In this document: positions 1 through 7,012 of the stretch, piece by piece
Position numbering within the stretch: the stretch's first letter is position 1
Layout: every line of letters begins with the position of its first letter
NCBI GenBank assembly: GCA_026391355.1
Contig: JAPLDH010000021.1
Span: 1-64,000, forward strand
From: Bacteroidota bacterium
GTDB lineage: Bacteria > Bacteroidota > Bacteroidia > Bacteroidales > FEN-979
Length of the DNA stretch: 64,000 nt
Direction of reading: 5' to 3'
Made by a program: the position numbers and the translations under genes
Notes under the pieces: model-generated
Seen by the model: only the letters and a program-made list of their open reading frames with translations
The model's database searches: none
Told to the model about the DNA's origin: nothing

Positions 1-121
1 CTCATTTCCCGTTGGTAAGGCCGGCCAGTCACTTCGCTTGACCTCCGCACACCTACACAATTTTCAAAGAGCCTTCCATCATTTGTACAGCAATTATTCC
101 TTGTTTAGGGGAATAAGTCAA

Positions 122-260
122 GGCACACCACGCCCTGCGGGTAGCCGCTGTGTGGGTTTTACTTGTATGTTGTTTACACTTTGTTCGTCATTTGTAGGTT
201 TGGTTCATGCTCACCTCCGGAAACCCGCCACACATAGCGGATACGCGCTTGTTATGTGCC
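122..260 (-). repeat. attC-like site 0 (divergent)
   Basis: The left arm GTAGCCGCTGTGTGGG pairs imperfectly with the right arm CCCGCCACACATAGCGG. The right boundary GTTATGTGCC is complementary to GGCACATAAC at 946, the far end of the neighbouring cassette. The sequence differs from the main family but the layout (outer core, stem, long centre) is the same. The left boundary GGCACACCAC should match a cassette start beyond the window; CGTTGGTAAGG near position 10 does not match it. Confidence 0.6.
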
Positions 261-276
261 GTTTATATTTATCTTG

Positions 277-927
277 TTATTTATTCTCATATGACATAGG
301 TACAAAGAAGGCACTATAATGTAGTCTATTCCTTCTTTTCAGATCCAATGACTTGTAATTTGATCTTAATCGCTTATTGAAGGCTTGATCAAAACTGATG
401 GTAATATTGTTGATTATATCAGGATTTCCTTTATAGCGATAAAGTATCCTTGAGTAATTATTAGTTTTTGATTGATTGTCGCAAATGGATTTATAAGATT
501 CTTCTTTCCACTTTTTTTGGGTGTTATCTAAAATAATGTGATATGGAAAAAATGATAAAGAGTCATTAATTTTGATATGAATATATTTTGACAAGGTTAA
601 CAAATCTGTGTCGTTATAAGTTTTAATAGATATTGATATCAGAAATGTTACTGTTTTAAAACCAAACATTGGAAAGATAGGAATTAAAGGAGGACCAACC
701 ATAATAGGCCTGACTCTATTAGTAAAAGATATTCTAATTGAGCTAAGGCTATCGCAAGAATAGTAATAATGTGTTACATAATCATAAGAGCCTTTGTAAT
801 CTGCATTCCTTTGAATTATCCAGTTATTATCCTTTTCAATTGGCGTTAAGTATATACATTTCTCCAAACACGAACATCCAGTATTGGCAAGTAGTAAAAA
901 TACAATTACTATGTGTATTGATCGCAT
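277..927 (-). CDS. Hypothetical cassette-borne lipoprotein
   Basis: This 216-residue protein begins with a short charged start and a hydrophobic stretch ending LLLANTGCS, which reads as a signal peptide with a loose lipobox (Cys at about 18), so a lipid-anchored envelope protein is likely. The rest is rich in Ser, Asn, Tyr and Ile, and I recognise no domain. It is the only gene in its cassette: its stop lies 16 bp from the core of attC-like site 0 and its start 19 bp from site 1, so it fills the cassette. Base composition is markedly AT-rich, like the other cargo and unlike the genes to the right of 10 kb. The start is the first ATG and gives a sensible signal peptide. Function unknown. Confidence 0.65.
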   Translation of the reverse strand: MRSIHIVIVFLLLANTGCSCLEKCIYLTPIEKDNNWIIQRNADYKGSYDYVTHYYYSCDSLSSIRISFTNRVRPIMVGPPLIPIFPMFGFKTVTFLISISIKTYNDTDLLTLSKYIHIKINDSLSFFPYHIILDNTQKKWKEESYKSICDNQSKTNNYSRILYRYKGNPDIINNITISFDQAFNKRLRSNYKSLDLKRRNRLHYSAFFVPMSYENK

Positions 928-945
928 TGGGGTTCATATATAAAT

Positions 946-1080
946 GGCACATAACGTGTGGCCGGTTACAGCAGTACGGTTTTACTTGTTGTTAGTATTC
1001 CTTTCCACGTCTGTTGGCAGAACGAGTGTCAGTCAGCCATCGGGAACTTACCGTATTGCTGTAACCGGCTCGTTATGCGT
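946..1080 (-). repeat. attC-like site 1 (divergent)
   Basis: The left arm GCCGGTTACAGCAGTACGG is nearly the perfect reverse complement of the right arm CCGTATTGCTGTAACCGGC, giving a strong stem under a long centre. Outer cores are GGCACATAAC on the left, which matches the start of its own cassette at 251, and CGTTATGCGT on the right, which matches ACGCATAACG at 1580. Sequence is unlike sites 2-7 although the layout is identical, so it came from a different site lineage. Confidence 0.68.
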
Positions 1081-1310
1081 ATGTGATTTATTTTATTTTC
1101 TCTAATAAATTCAACGAATTTCTCTTTGATTTCCAAAGTAACTGTCTCAAATATACGACTTCTTTGTCTTTTAATAAATCCATAAGACCAGGGGTTTTAG
1201 GGTTTGAATATTGATTTTACGTTTGGTAAATTCACGTTTTCAAACCCGACAGGATTGCTACCTAATATTTATTATAGTTCCTTGACAGTTAATATTGATA
1301 ACCAGTGATA

Positions 1311-1492
1311 AAAAGACACGCTTTAACGACAAATTTATTAACATTTCTTGACTCTTGAAATATTTTTTCATAACTTTGCGCAAGTCTTTGCTGACGTGAC
1401 CACGTCACAAGTGTGAAAAACACTTGTACGGTGTTCCCGTCAAAGACTTGAAGAAAAATGAAAATATTTTTCTTTTTTAAAGCGTGTCTTTT
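1311..1492. other. Nested inverted repeats with cloverleaf, in a gene-less cassette
   Basis: The cassette between sites 1 and 2 (about 1081-1580) has no convincing reading frame. It holds three nested inverted repeats. The outer arms, 1311-1325 and 1478-1492, are perfect over 15 bp (AAAAGACACGCTTTA). The middle arms, 1357-1371 and 1458-1472, are AT-rich and imperfect. The inner arms, 1381-1390 and 1441-1450, are perfect over 10 bp (CAAGTCTTTG). Inside the inner pair are three adjacent hairpins: 1392-1407 (7 bp, TGACGTG), 1408-1426 (7 bp, loop GAAAA) and 1428-1440 (4 bp). Together 1381-1450 folds as a cloverleaf with almost no unpaired junction bases. It lacks a tRNA T-loop, anticodon arm or CCA end, so it is not a tRNA. 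It could be a structured RNA, a MITE-like insertion or a protein-binding single-strand structure. Confidence 0.6.
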
Positions 1493-1580
1493 AATCCCTT
1501 CAATCTTTCAAAGAACTATAAAAAATCTACAGTCAATCCTGTAAAACCACTGGGATTATTCCTTGCAAAATAAATCATTA

Positions 1581-1717
1581 CGCATAACGCCCCGCTTGCA
1601 GCCGCAGTGCGGGCATTAGCAGGTCATATTTTTGAATTTCGTTTCCATGTTTAGTAACCCCAACCGCTCTCCGTACCATGATGCCCCGCATTGCTCGGCT
1701 GCAAGCTCGTTAGGCGG
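1581..1717 (-). repeat. attC-like site 2 (GCTTGCAGCCG type)
   Basis: The left arm TAACG then GCTTGCAGCCG pairs with the right arm CGGCTGCAAGC then CGTTA. An unpaired CCCC on one side faces a single T on the other. The inner segment GTGCGGGCAT pairs with ATGCCCCGCAT with one slip. On the minus strand it ends GGGGCGTTATGCG, resembling the GGGCGTTA end of Vibrio attC repeats. The centre contains GCAGG, which in most sites can pair with CCTGC. Confidence 0.82.
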
Positions 1718-1723
1718 CGAAAA

Positions 1724-2176
1724 TTATTTCCGTAAAAGCTTTCTTTCCCGAACTTTAAAAAGCTCATCAGTTGAAATAATACTTGTAAATCCTTTTTTGA
1801 TTAGCCCTTTTCTTAAAACTTTATCTCCTGACCATAATTTACATCTGAAATATTTTGCAAATGCTATATATACAACGTCTTTAGGATCTATGTCTTCGAC
1901 CAAATGTTTTGAAGATATTCTGATTGAAAGAGGGATGTGTACTTCAGAAAGGAAAGATATTGGTTTATAAACCTTATCCTCTATTTCTAATAATTCCGCG
2001 TTTGAATAACCAGAAATGTCGATTATTTTTTTATGATGCTTCCGGATTTCTTCTTTTAAAAAACGTGGTGCTACAAATTCAAAAATGTTATGCGAATTTA
2101 ACAGAATATCTCCAATTTTGCCATCAGTATTCAATATGGCACTGAACATAATATTCGCGTCAACAATTATTCTCAT
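1724..2176 (-). CDS. PIN-domain toxin (VapC-like ribonuclease)
   Basis: A 150-residue PIN-fold protein. The N-terminal strand IIVDAN supplies the first acidic ligand (D6), E42/E43 lie on the next helix, D97 and D100 sit in DIDPKDVVYIAFA, and D118 in WSGDKVL, the usual acidic quartet for metal-dependent RNA cleavage. It overlaps the upstream small gene by four bases (ATGA), a typical antitoxin-toxin coupling. Known PIN toxins cut tRNA or rRNA when the antitoxin is lost; the target here cannot be read from sequence. In the cassette it is the second gene and its stop lies just inside the boundary of attC-like site 2. A stand-alone RNA-processing PIN protein is less likely given the coupled partner. 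Confidence 0.8.
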   Translation of the reverse strand: MRIIVDANIMFSAILNTDGKIGDILLNSHNIFEFVAPRFLKEEIRKHHKKIIDISGYSNAELLEIEDKVYKPISFLSEVHIPLSIRISSKHLVEDIDPKDVVYIAFAKYFRCKLWSGDKVLRKGLIKKGFTSIISTDELFKVRERKLLRK

Positions 2177-2376
2177 TGAAGAAATTTATCCTTATTCAAT
2201 TGCCACCAAGATTGATTGAGTTCCTCTGCAAGTTTATCTGCATCCGATTGGGTTGCTTTACTTTTCGAGGTCATCTCCAAATATTCCAAATAGTCCATTA
2301 TTCGCTGAAATCCAAATGGATTAACTTTCGGTGAGATTTTAATAAGTATCTGGTCTTTCGTTTTTTCGACTATCAT
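2173..2376 (-). CDS. Antitoxin partner of the PIN toxin
   Basis: A 67-residue protein with a short beta-rich start (KTKDQILIKIS) followed by a helix and a Trp-containing tail (NQSWWQLNKDKFLQ). This organisation, an N-terminal segment followed by a C-terminal peptide that could wrap the toxin, is common in small Bacteroidota antitoxins, but I cannot assign a named DNA-binding family. The stop codon overlaps the toxin ATG by four bases, so translation is probably coupled, and it is the promoter-proximal gene of the cassette. Together with the toxin it makes a self-contained addiction module, which is typical cargo that stabilises cassette arrays. Confidence 0.7.
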   Translation of the reverse strand: MIVEKTKDQILIKISPKVNPFGFQRIMDYLEYLEMTSKSKATQSDADKLAEELNQSWWQLNKDKFLQ

Positions 2377-2440
2377 TGTCAGATTATTTATTCCAAAGAT
2401 ACGAAATGTTATGATACCTTGAGTAGGGTGTGAATTTTTT

Positions 2441-2580
2441 TGCCGCCTAACGCCCCGCCGGCAGCCGCATGTGCGGGCGATAGCAGGTCATATCTTCGAT
2501 TTTTGCTCTCATGTTTAGTAGCCCCAACCTGCCTCCGAACCACGGCTCCCCGCATTGTCGGCTGCCGGCTCGTTAGCTGC
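2441..2580 (-). repeat. attC-like site 3 (GCCGGCAGCCG type)
   Basis: The left arm TAACG plus GCCGGCAGCCG pairs over 11 bp with CGGCTGCCGGC plus CGTTA, with the same CCCC/T asymmetry as site 2. The central GCAGGT can pair with ACCTGC. The left core CCGCCTAACG complements the start of the PIN cassette (1708), and the right core CGTTAGCTGC complements GCAGCTAACG at 4540. Confidence 0.85.
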
Positions 2581-2748
2581 GGGCCATGGTTTAGATCACC
2601 ATGAAGAAGATAACAGCCCCTTTGATCGTTGTAGGTATTTTGCTCGTGCATGGCTTTTTACTTTCTGATGCTATATTTCCAAAATTTACAATTACACTGT
2701 TTTTCATCAACTGAAGCTTGATTGCTGATCACATAAAACACTAATAAG

Positions 2749-3813
2749 TTAATTTGTTTTATTAAACATAAAAGGTCTTATGTTGGCAGATAAATTGAAA
2801 CCCAATGACATATTTATATAAAACTGATTAAATGAAAAGAAGCCAGGTCTTAATCCACATTCTAATCCAAAAATACCTCCCAAAATCCTATTCGATATAA
2901 GTTTTAATCCAAGTCGAAAACCATAATTGTTGAACCTTTTCTCTTCGACAATTTTATAAACTCCATAATAATAAGGGTCCTGCAAGAATCTCTTTACCGT
3001 ATTATCTACAGTTAAATTTTGAAACGCTCTTGACACAGAATAAAGAATGTCAAAATAAAAAAAAGTTAGTTGTTTGAATTTTCGTTCGCCATAACCTTCA
3101 ATTTCATATGTCGTATTGAAATTTGTCATTGAACCATAACCAAAGTACAAATATGTGTAAGAAAGCATAGAATAAGCGTTTGTAAAGAAAAAACTCACAT
3201 TATTATTCAATGGTTGATAAGAAATATCTTGAGAGATATTGTTCATTTTTATCGGTGTTGAAAATTGGCCTATACCAAGGTTTATTCCTTTCGTCTTTCG
3301 TTTTTCGAACGGTAGATCTCTAACAACAGTTCTTTCTGTGTGAACAGTAGAAGTAGTGTACTGTCTTCCATACTCATCCCAATGAGTAATTGGTGATGTA
3401 GTAGTAGTAGATGATTTTAAAGTATAATCAATATTTTCAGAAATAATCTTATCTGAAATGTTTATTAAGATACCTGCTTCAATATTTTTTGTAGTAGAAA
3501 TTAAATCTGCATTCTCAAGAAAAGCTTCCTTATGCCATTTCCTAAGATTGACATCTGAGAATGAGTAACTGTAAAAATATAACGCATGTAAAGAAATTAT
3601 CTTTCTTACTCTTAATATTGCGTTGAGGTCGAAGCCGCAAAAAGAATTCGACCCACTAGCAGAACCAATACAAGGTGAAAAACTAAAATAAACATTTTTT
3701 TTATTAGCTGAATTATTTGGGATAACTCTCACTATATTTGATTCTGGTAGCTGTTTTTGAGCTAAACCAAATATGCTTATAAAAAATAAAAGAATAAAAA
3801 CTATTTTTCTCAT
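2749..3813 (-). CDS. Exported protein, probably outer-membrane
   Basis: Starting at the ATG at 3813 gives 354 residues beginning MRKIVFILLFFISIFGLAQ, a clean Sec signal peptide with cleavage expected after GLAQ. The longer frame (to 3903) would bury this peptide, and AAGAAGG precedes the chosen ATG. The mature part alternates hydrophobic and polar residues and contains many Tyr and Phe (for example FFYFDILYSVSRAF and GVYKIVEEKRFNNYGFRLG), and the last third reads like transmembrane beta strands, but I recognise no family. It shares its cassette with the small lipoprotein gene upstream (58 bp apart), so the two may form an envelope pair. AT-rich like the rest of the array. Function unknown. 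Confidence 0.6.
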   Translation of the reverse strand: MRKIVFILLFFISIFGLAQKQLPESNIVRVIPNNSANKKNVYFSFSPCIGSASGSNSFCGFDLNAILRVRKIISLHALYFYSYSFSDVNLRKWHKEAFLENADLISTTKNIEAGILINISDKIISENIDYTLKSSTTTTSPITHWDEYGRQYTTSTVHTERTVVRDLPFEKRKTKGINLGIGQFSTPIKMNNISQDISYQPLNNNVSFFFTNAYSMLSYTYLYFGYGSMTNFNTTYEIEGYGERKFKQLTFFYFDILYSVSRAFQNLTVDNTVKRFLQDPYYYGVYKIVEEKRFNNYGFRLGLKLISNRILGGIFGLECGLRPGFFSFNQFYINMSLGFNLSANIRPFMFNKTN

Positions 3814-3871
3814 TACCTTCTTTATTAAAAACTGTAAATCGTTGAATTTCATTGTATATATTAATAGACAT

Positions 3872-4252
3872 TTAATGAGATGATTTAGTAGCAACAATGT
3901 CAATTGGAGAACTATTGAGTTTTTTATAATGTATTGTCAATGTATTCTTTGAATTATCTATACAACCATTTGCAATAATAGATTGCTGTTCTGGATCACT
4001 CACAAAACAATTTCCGTAAACATATGCTTGAAAAGAACAAGAATTCCCATCTTTTTCGGCAATATTAAATTCGATTGTATTGTCATCCCAAGAATTCCAT
4101 GTAACCCATAAAGAAAGAGTGTTCGGCGAATTATAAACATATTCTCCATTAAATGCATGTGCATTTTCAATATTGGGATTTTTTTTCTTACATGAGAAAA
4201 GAAATATATTAAATAAAACCAATAATGATAAAAATATGATTTTCATTTTCAT
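3872..4252 (-). CDS. Small cassette-borne lipoprotein
   Basis: A 126-residue protein with the signal MKMKIIFLSLLVLFNIFLFSC followed by KKK; the LFSC lipobox places the lipidated Cys at about 21. The mature domain is small and rich in aromatic and Asn residues (GEYVYNSPNTLSLWVTW, AYVYGNCFVSD), and the GEYVY start recalls small beta-sandwich lipoproteins of Bacteroidota, but no firm family can be named. It may start at either of two ATGs two codons apart. It is the first gene of its cassette. The 288 bp upstream (4253-4540) hold no other gene and presumably its promoter. Confidence 0.62.
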   Translation of the reverse strand: MKMKIIFLSLLVLFNIFLFSCKKKNPNIENAHAFNGEYVYNSPNTLSLWVTWNSWDDNTIEFNIAEKDGNSCSFQAYVYGNCFVSDPEQQSIIANGCIDNSKNTLTIHYKKLNSSPIDIVATKSSH

Positions 4253-4540
4253 AATCTTTGTTTTTAAAAATCAAGTTTCAAATTGCCGTTATCTAAAAAT
4301 AATGATGATTCAGATAATAAAAGGGAAAGTAATTTCGACATGATACACGGAATTATCGTTTAAATTTAATGGATAATTTGGAAATAGGCAAGCAATTTTT
4401 TTAATCACTGCATATTTGCAAACATACCAGAAGATCAACAACCATATGCTTTGTTACCCATGATGGAACATTAGAGTAAATCAATCTTATCAAAGAACGT
4501 TTAATAGATATTAAAGCACCTTGTGTCGCACTTTGGCTCG

Positions 4541-4678
4541 CAGCTAACGCCCCGCCGGCAGCCGCATGTGCGGGCGATAGCAGGTCATGTTTTCGATTTT
4601 CGTTTTCATGTTTAGTAGCCCCAACCTGCCTCCATACCACGTTAACCCCGCATTGTCGGCTGCCGGCTCGTTGTGCGT
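4541..4678 (-). repeat. attC-like site 4 (GCCGGCAGCCG type)
   Basis: Same stem as sites 3 and 5. The left core GCAGCTAACG complements the start of its own cassette at 2571; the right core CGTTGTGCGT complements ACGCACAACG at 5408. The core departs from the usual GTTA (GTTG here) and the change is matched at the far end of that cassette, as expected if both ends derive from one circular site. Confidence 0.85.
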
Positions 4679-4821
4679 ATGTGCCTTTTATTGAGATCCA
4701 TTTGTTTTCGATATTTTTTGTCAGCTTCAATAAAAGCACTTATTTTTTCCATTTCTTCTTTTGTTAACGGTCTAGGATCAACAAAGAAATCAACTTCTAA
4801 GGGTTCTTTAATAATTCCCAT
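4642..4821 (-). CDS. Small protein coupled to the GNAT-like gene
   Basis: Starting at the ATG at 4821, one base after the stop of the upstream gene, gives 59 residues: MGIIKEPLEVDFFVDPRPLT, then an acidic helix (KEEMEKISAFIEADKKYR). The tail (RTTSRQPTMRG) is translated from attC-like site 4 and its stop lies inside that site, so the functional part is probably the first 45 residues. A small charged protein following a toxin-like gene suggests an antitoxin in reversed order, but I cannot assign a family. A longer reading would need a TTG start and would overlap the upstream gene by 26 bp. Confidence 0.6.
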   Translation of the reverse strand: MGIIKEPLEVDFFVDPRPLTKEEMEKISAFIEADKKYRKQMDLNKRHIRTTSRQPTMRG

Positions 4822-4822
4822 A

Positions 4823-5350
4823 TCATGTTTCTTTAAAGTATTTATCAATAAGTTTTAATGCCGAAATAGTGTTTATCACCATCATTTGTCCTCCAATATG
4901 TTGTGCACCTATTGTTTTTTCATAATGATCAATCAGCGTCGATTTAGACGTAAATGATAAATATCCTTCAAAACCTCTATGAAATGCTAATTTACAAGCA
5001 AATGCGACAAGATTTCCGGGAACACCTAAATAAACTTTTTCTTTTCCACGGTTGAATGGAGCACTTTCAATCAAATGCATATAAATATGGTCTTCTCTCT
5101 CCGTTAGACTTACTAATCCTTGAATTATAGAATTATTGTCTCTAATTGTCAGTTTATATACATCTCTGTCTGGCATTCTAAATTCTACTTTCCAATTGAA
5201 CAACCAGCCATTTCCTTTTGTTATTGATTTCAAATCATTGTTGTCAAGCAGAAGAATTTCTGTTTGAAAGCTGTCACAGGTTGTTCTGTTCTCAATCGAA
5301 CGAGTAAGTTTATCTATCTCAATGTCTATGTATTGAACGTTTTGTTTCAT
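4823..5350 (-). CDS. GNAT-like protein, possible acetyltransferase toxin
   Basis: A 175-residue protein starting MKQNVQYIDIEIDKL (ATG at 5350; the longer frame would begin inside attC-like site 5). The arrangement, including VEFRMPDRDVYKLTIRD, HIYMHLIESAP, KVYLGVPGNLVAFACKLAF and GFEGYLSFTSKS with IDHYEKTIGA, looks like a compact GNAT fold: a VPGNL loop and helix where acetyl-CoA pyrophosphate would bind, and an HYEK...GA segment common near the C-terminus of acetyltransferases. The Q/RxxGxG/A motif is not perfect, so the assignment is tentative. It is followed at once by a small charged protein, and together they fill one cassette. A tRNA-acetylating toxin pair is one possibility; a metabolic acetyltransferase is another. 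Confidence 0.5.
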   Translation of the reverse strand: MKQNVQYIDIEIDKLTRSIENRTTCDSFQTEILLLDNNDLKSITKGNGWLFNWKVEFRMPDRDVYKLTIRDNNSIIQGLVSLTEREDHIYMHLIESAPFNRGKEKVYLGVPGNLVAFACKLAFHRGFEGYLSFTSKSTLIDHYEKTIGAQHIGGQMMVINTISALKLIDKYFKET

Positions 5351-5407
5351 GATGTAAAGATACAAAAAATTGTTTAGATTCCCAATTAGGTCGCTTTCCA
5401 AGGCATT

Positions 5408-5545
5408 ACGCACAACGCCCCGCCGGCAGCCGCATGTGCGGGCGATAGCAGGTCAAATTTTCGATTTTAGTTTCCATGTTTAATAACCCCAACCTACCTC
5501 CTTACCACGACACCCCGCATTGCCGGCTGCCGGCTCGTTATGCAC
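5408..5545 (-). repeat. attC-like site 5 (GCCGGCAGCCG type)
   Basis: Stem and centre as in sites 3 and 4. The left core ACGCACAACG complements the cassette start at 4669; the right core CGTTATGCAC complements GTGCATAACG at 6212. The stop codon of the adjoining small gene (TTA on the plus strand, 5538-5540) is formed by the core GTTA itself. Confidence 0.85.
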
Positions 5546-5693
5546 AGGGCTTAATTGAATTTTCTAATCTTCGTTTCTTGAAATATTCTATGATTTCCTC
5601 TTTTGTCATACCCGACAATTTATCACTTAATTTTTCTCTCTGTTCACGCATAAACTTTACTGCGTCAAACGTTTTTTCAATTGTTGTCTTCAT
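5538..5693 (-). CDS. Small antitoxin partner of the second PIN protein
   Basis: A 51-residue frame from the ATG at 5693, overlapping the end of the PIN gene by 17 bp. The protein starts MKTTIEKTFDAVKFMREQRE and continues with a helical segment (MTKEEIIEYFKKRR). The pattern of DAVKFMRE, then KLSDKLSGMT, then an EEI..Y.KK helix resembles the short proteins that sit beside PIN genes in Bacteroidota and act as antitoxins. The toxin comes first in transcription order, the reverse of the classical order. The stop codon coincides with the recombination core of attC-like site 5, so cassette exchange at this site would replace the last bases of the gene. Confidence 0.7.
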   Translation of the reverse strand: MKTTIEKTFDAVKFMREQREKLSDKLSGMTKEEIIEYFKKRRLENSIKPCA

Positions 5694-6144
5694 ATGTCAT
5701 AAAATCTCTGGGAGAACGAATTTCTAATTGTCTGTAACCATTTTTAAGATTAATTGAATTGTACCCTCGGATCCGTTGAACATTTACAATATGCCTGAAA
5801 TTCCAACTTATCAAATAGTCAGCTCGATTTATTGTCGCAAGGGCTATGTGCAAACAATCTGCAAAGCTTGTTTGTCCTACAACCTTTTCTAAAATGTATT
5901 GTGTAGCTAATTCAACAGCTTCTTCATTTGCTTCTAAAAACTCAGTATTTTCAGCTTTAATACTTGTCACCAATCCTTTAACATTGTATGGTGCAAAATT
6001 TAATTCTTCTTGAGTCACAGTTGAAAACAGAAGTTTAAATTCTCCTTTTTTTATTCTATCAAAAAGTGGTCTTGTGAATTCTAAGAATTCTTCATCGAAG
6101 AAACCCCCGAAAACTGATGTGTCAATATATAGTCTTTGTTTCAT
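5677..6144 (-). CDS. PIN-domain protein, probable toxin
   Basis: A 155-residue PIN-fold protein of the kind often called type II toxin VapC-like. It opens MKQRLYIDTSVFGGF, giving the first catalytic Asp (D8). E46/E47 lie in STVTQEELNF, D96 in TSFADCLHIALA, and the strand with N115 (ADYLISWNFRHIVN) carries the usual Asn in place of a fourth Asp. The family cleaves RNA with bound metal. The gene is first in its cassette and overlaps the small downstream gene, so the pair is likely a toxin-antitoxin unit. The start is the only ATG that preserves the first beta strand. Confidence 0.8.
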   Translation of the reverse strand: MKQRLYIDTSVFGGFFDEEFLEFTRPLFDRIKKGEFKLLFSTVTQEELNFAPYNVKGLVTSIKAENTEFLEANEEAVELATQYILEKVVGQTSFADCLHIALATINRADYLISWNFRHIVNVQRIRGYNSINLKNGYRQLEIRSPRDFMTYEDNN

Positions 6145-6210
6145 GCCATAAAGTTACTATAATTCTCTGATTTGTCCACAGAAGTTAAGCTGCCTGATTT
6201 TTCAAAGCCT

Positions 6211-6349
6211 TGTGCATAACGCCCCGCTTGCAGCCGCAGTGCGGGCTTTAGCAGATTTTATCTTCGATTTTCGTTCCATATTTAGTAACCCCAACCAGCC
6301 TCCGTACCACGATGCCCCGCATTGCTCGGCTGCAAGCTCGTTAGTGGCA
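6211..6349 (-). repeat. attC-like site 6 (GCTTGCAGCCG type)
   Basis: Same family as sites 2 and 7. The left core TGTGCATAACG complements the start of the PIN cassette at 5536; the right core CGTTAGTGGCA complements TGCCACTAATG at 6864. The stem GCTTGCAGCCG/CGGCTGCAAGC is perfect. Confidence 0.83.
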
Positions 6350-6374
6350 GCCTTTTATCCTTTTAATACTCTTG

Positions 6375-6833
6375 CTATACCCAATAATTCCTCATTAAAA
6401 CACCTACCCATTCTGGTTGCCTAATTTCTCCTTTTGGTTGAAACTCCTTAAATACTGGCTTAATATCCAGAACTGGAGTCCCATTTATTGCATCAAGATA
6501 TTTTACTTTTATAATTCTGTCTGTATGCTCAATGAGTTCAACTGTACAAAGTCCAATTGGATTTGGCCGGTCTTTTTTTCTTTGACTAAATATTCCAACA
6601 TTAGAATAAGCTGAATTCTCTCTTGGCTTTCCATTGTAAAAAATATCCTTGATTTCCACTTGACTAAAATAATAAATAATTTCGAGATGTGAAAAATCTG
6701 AAATATTATCAAAAGCTTCTGTTGGAATGTATTCTGAAAGTTCAATTTCCGAAATAATTTCTCCCCAAAAATCGTCTGTCGGTTTTATTCGAGAGTTTCT
6801 GACGATTGCAACTGGATTAAACTTTATTTCCAT
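6375..6833 (-). CDS. trmO: TrmO-type tRNA m6t6A37 methyltransferase
   Basis: A 152-residue protein of the TrmO/TsaA/YaeB (UPF0066) family, which uses S-adenosylmethionine to methylate N6-threonylcarbamoyl-A37 in tRNA-Thr-like anticodon loops. Hallmarks are FNPVAIVRNSR at the start, DFSHLEIIYYFSQ, the signature GIFSQRKKDRPNPIGLCTV (residues about 80-98) and LDAINGTPVLDIKP. Length fits the catalytic beta-barrel domain without the C-terminal extension of E. coli YaeB. It is alone in its cassette, beginning 30 bp inside one end and stopping 26 bp from the other site. AT-rich codon use matches the other cassettes rather than the chromosome to the right. A mobile tRNA-modification gene is unusual cargo; whether it complements or duplicates a host copy cannot be seen. 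Confidence 0.85.
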   Translation of the reverse strand: MEIKFNPVAIVRNSRIKPTDDFWGEIISEIELSEYIPTEAFDNISDFSHLEIIYYFSQVEIKDIFYNGKPRENSAYSNVGIFSQRKKDRPNPIGLCTVELIEHTDRIIKVKYLDAINGTPVLDIKPVFKEFQPKGEIRQPEWVGVLMRNYWV

Positions 6834-6862
6834 TTTACCGGACTAAAAAGGTTTTGATAAGG

Positions 6863-7003
6863 TTGCCACTAATGCTCCGCTTGCAGCCGCAGTGCGGGCA
6901 TTAGCAGATTTTATATTTGATTTTCGTTTCCATGTTTAGTAACCCCAATCTGCCTCCGTACCACGATGCCTCGCATTGCTCGGCTGCAAGCTCGTTAGCA
7001 GCA
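6863..7003 (-). repeat. attC-like site 7 (GCTTGCAGCCG type, altered core)
   Basis: The stem is as in sites 2 and 6, but the left core reads CCACTAATG where the family has TAACG, so the conserved AAC is AAT, and the next bases are CTCCGC instead of CCCCGC. The right core CGTTAGCAGC complements GCTGCTAACG at 8219. The altered core may make this site less active, which would freeze the TrmO cassette boundary. Confidence 0.82.
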
Positions 7004-7012
7004 TGGCTAATT

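Noticed and set aside
1-40. CGTTGGTAAGG as a further cassette core
   Set aside because: It does not complement GGCACACCAC at 123 or any other core, and no stem is visible with the few bases available at the window edge.
1381-1450. tRNA gene
   Set aside because: Cloverleaf shape, but no T-loop GTTCRA, no anticodon-arm geometry and no acceptor end; stems are 10, 7, 7 and 4 bp with tiny loops.
2409-2651. Frames running through the attC-like sites (for example 2409-2651)
   Set aside because: They arise because the site family is GC-rich and stop-poor; the same residues (SRQPTMRG) recur wherever a site is translated.
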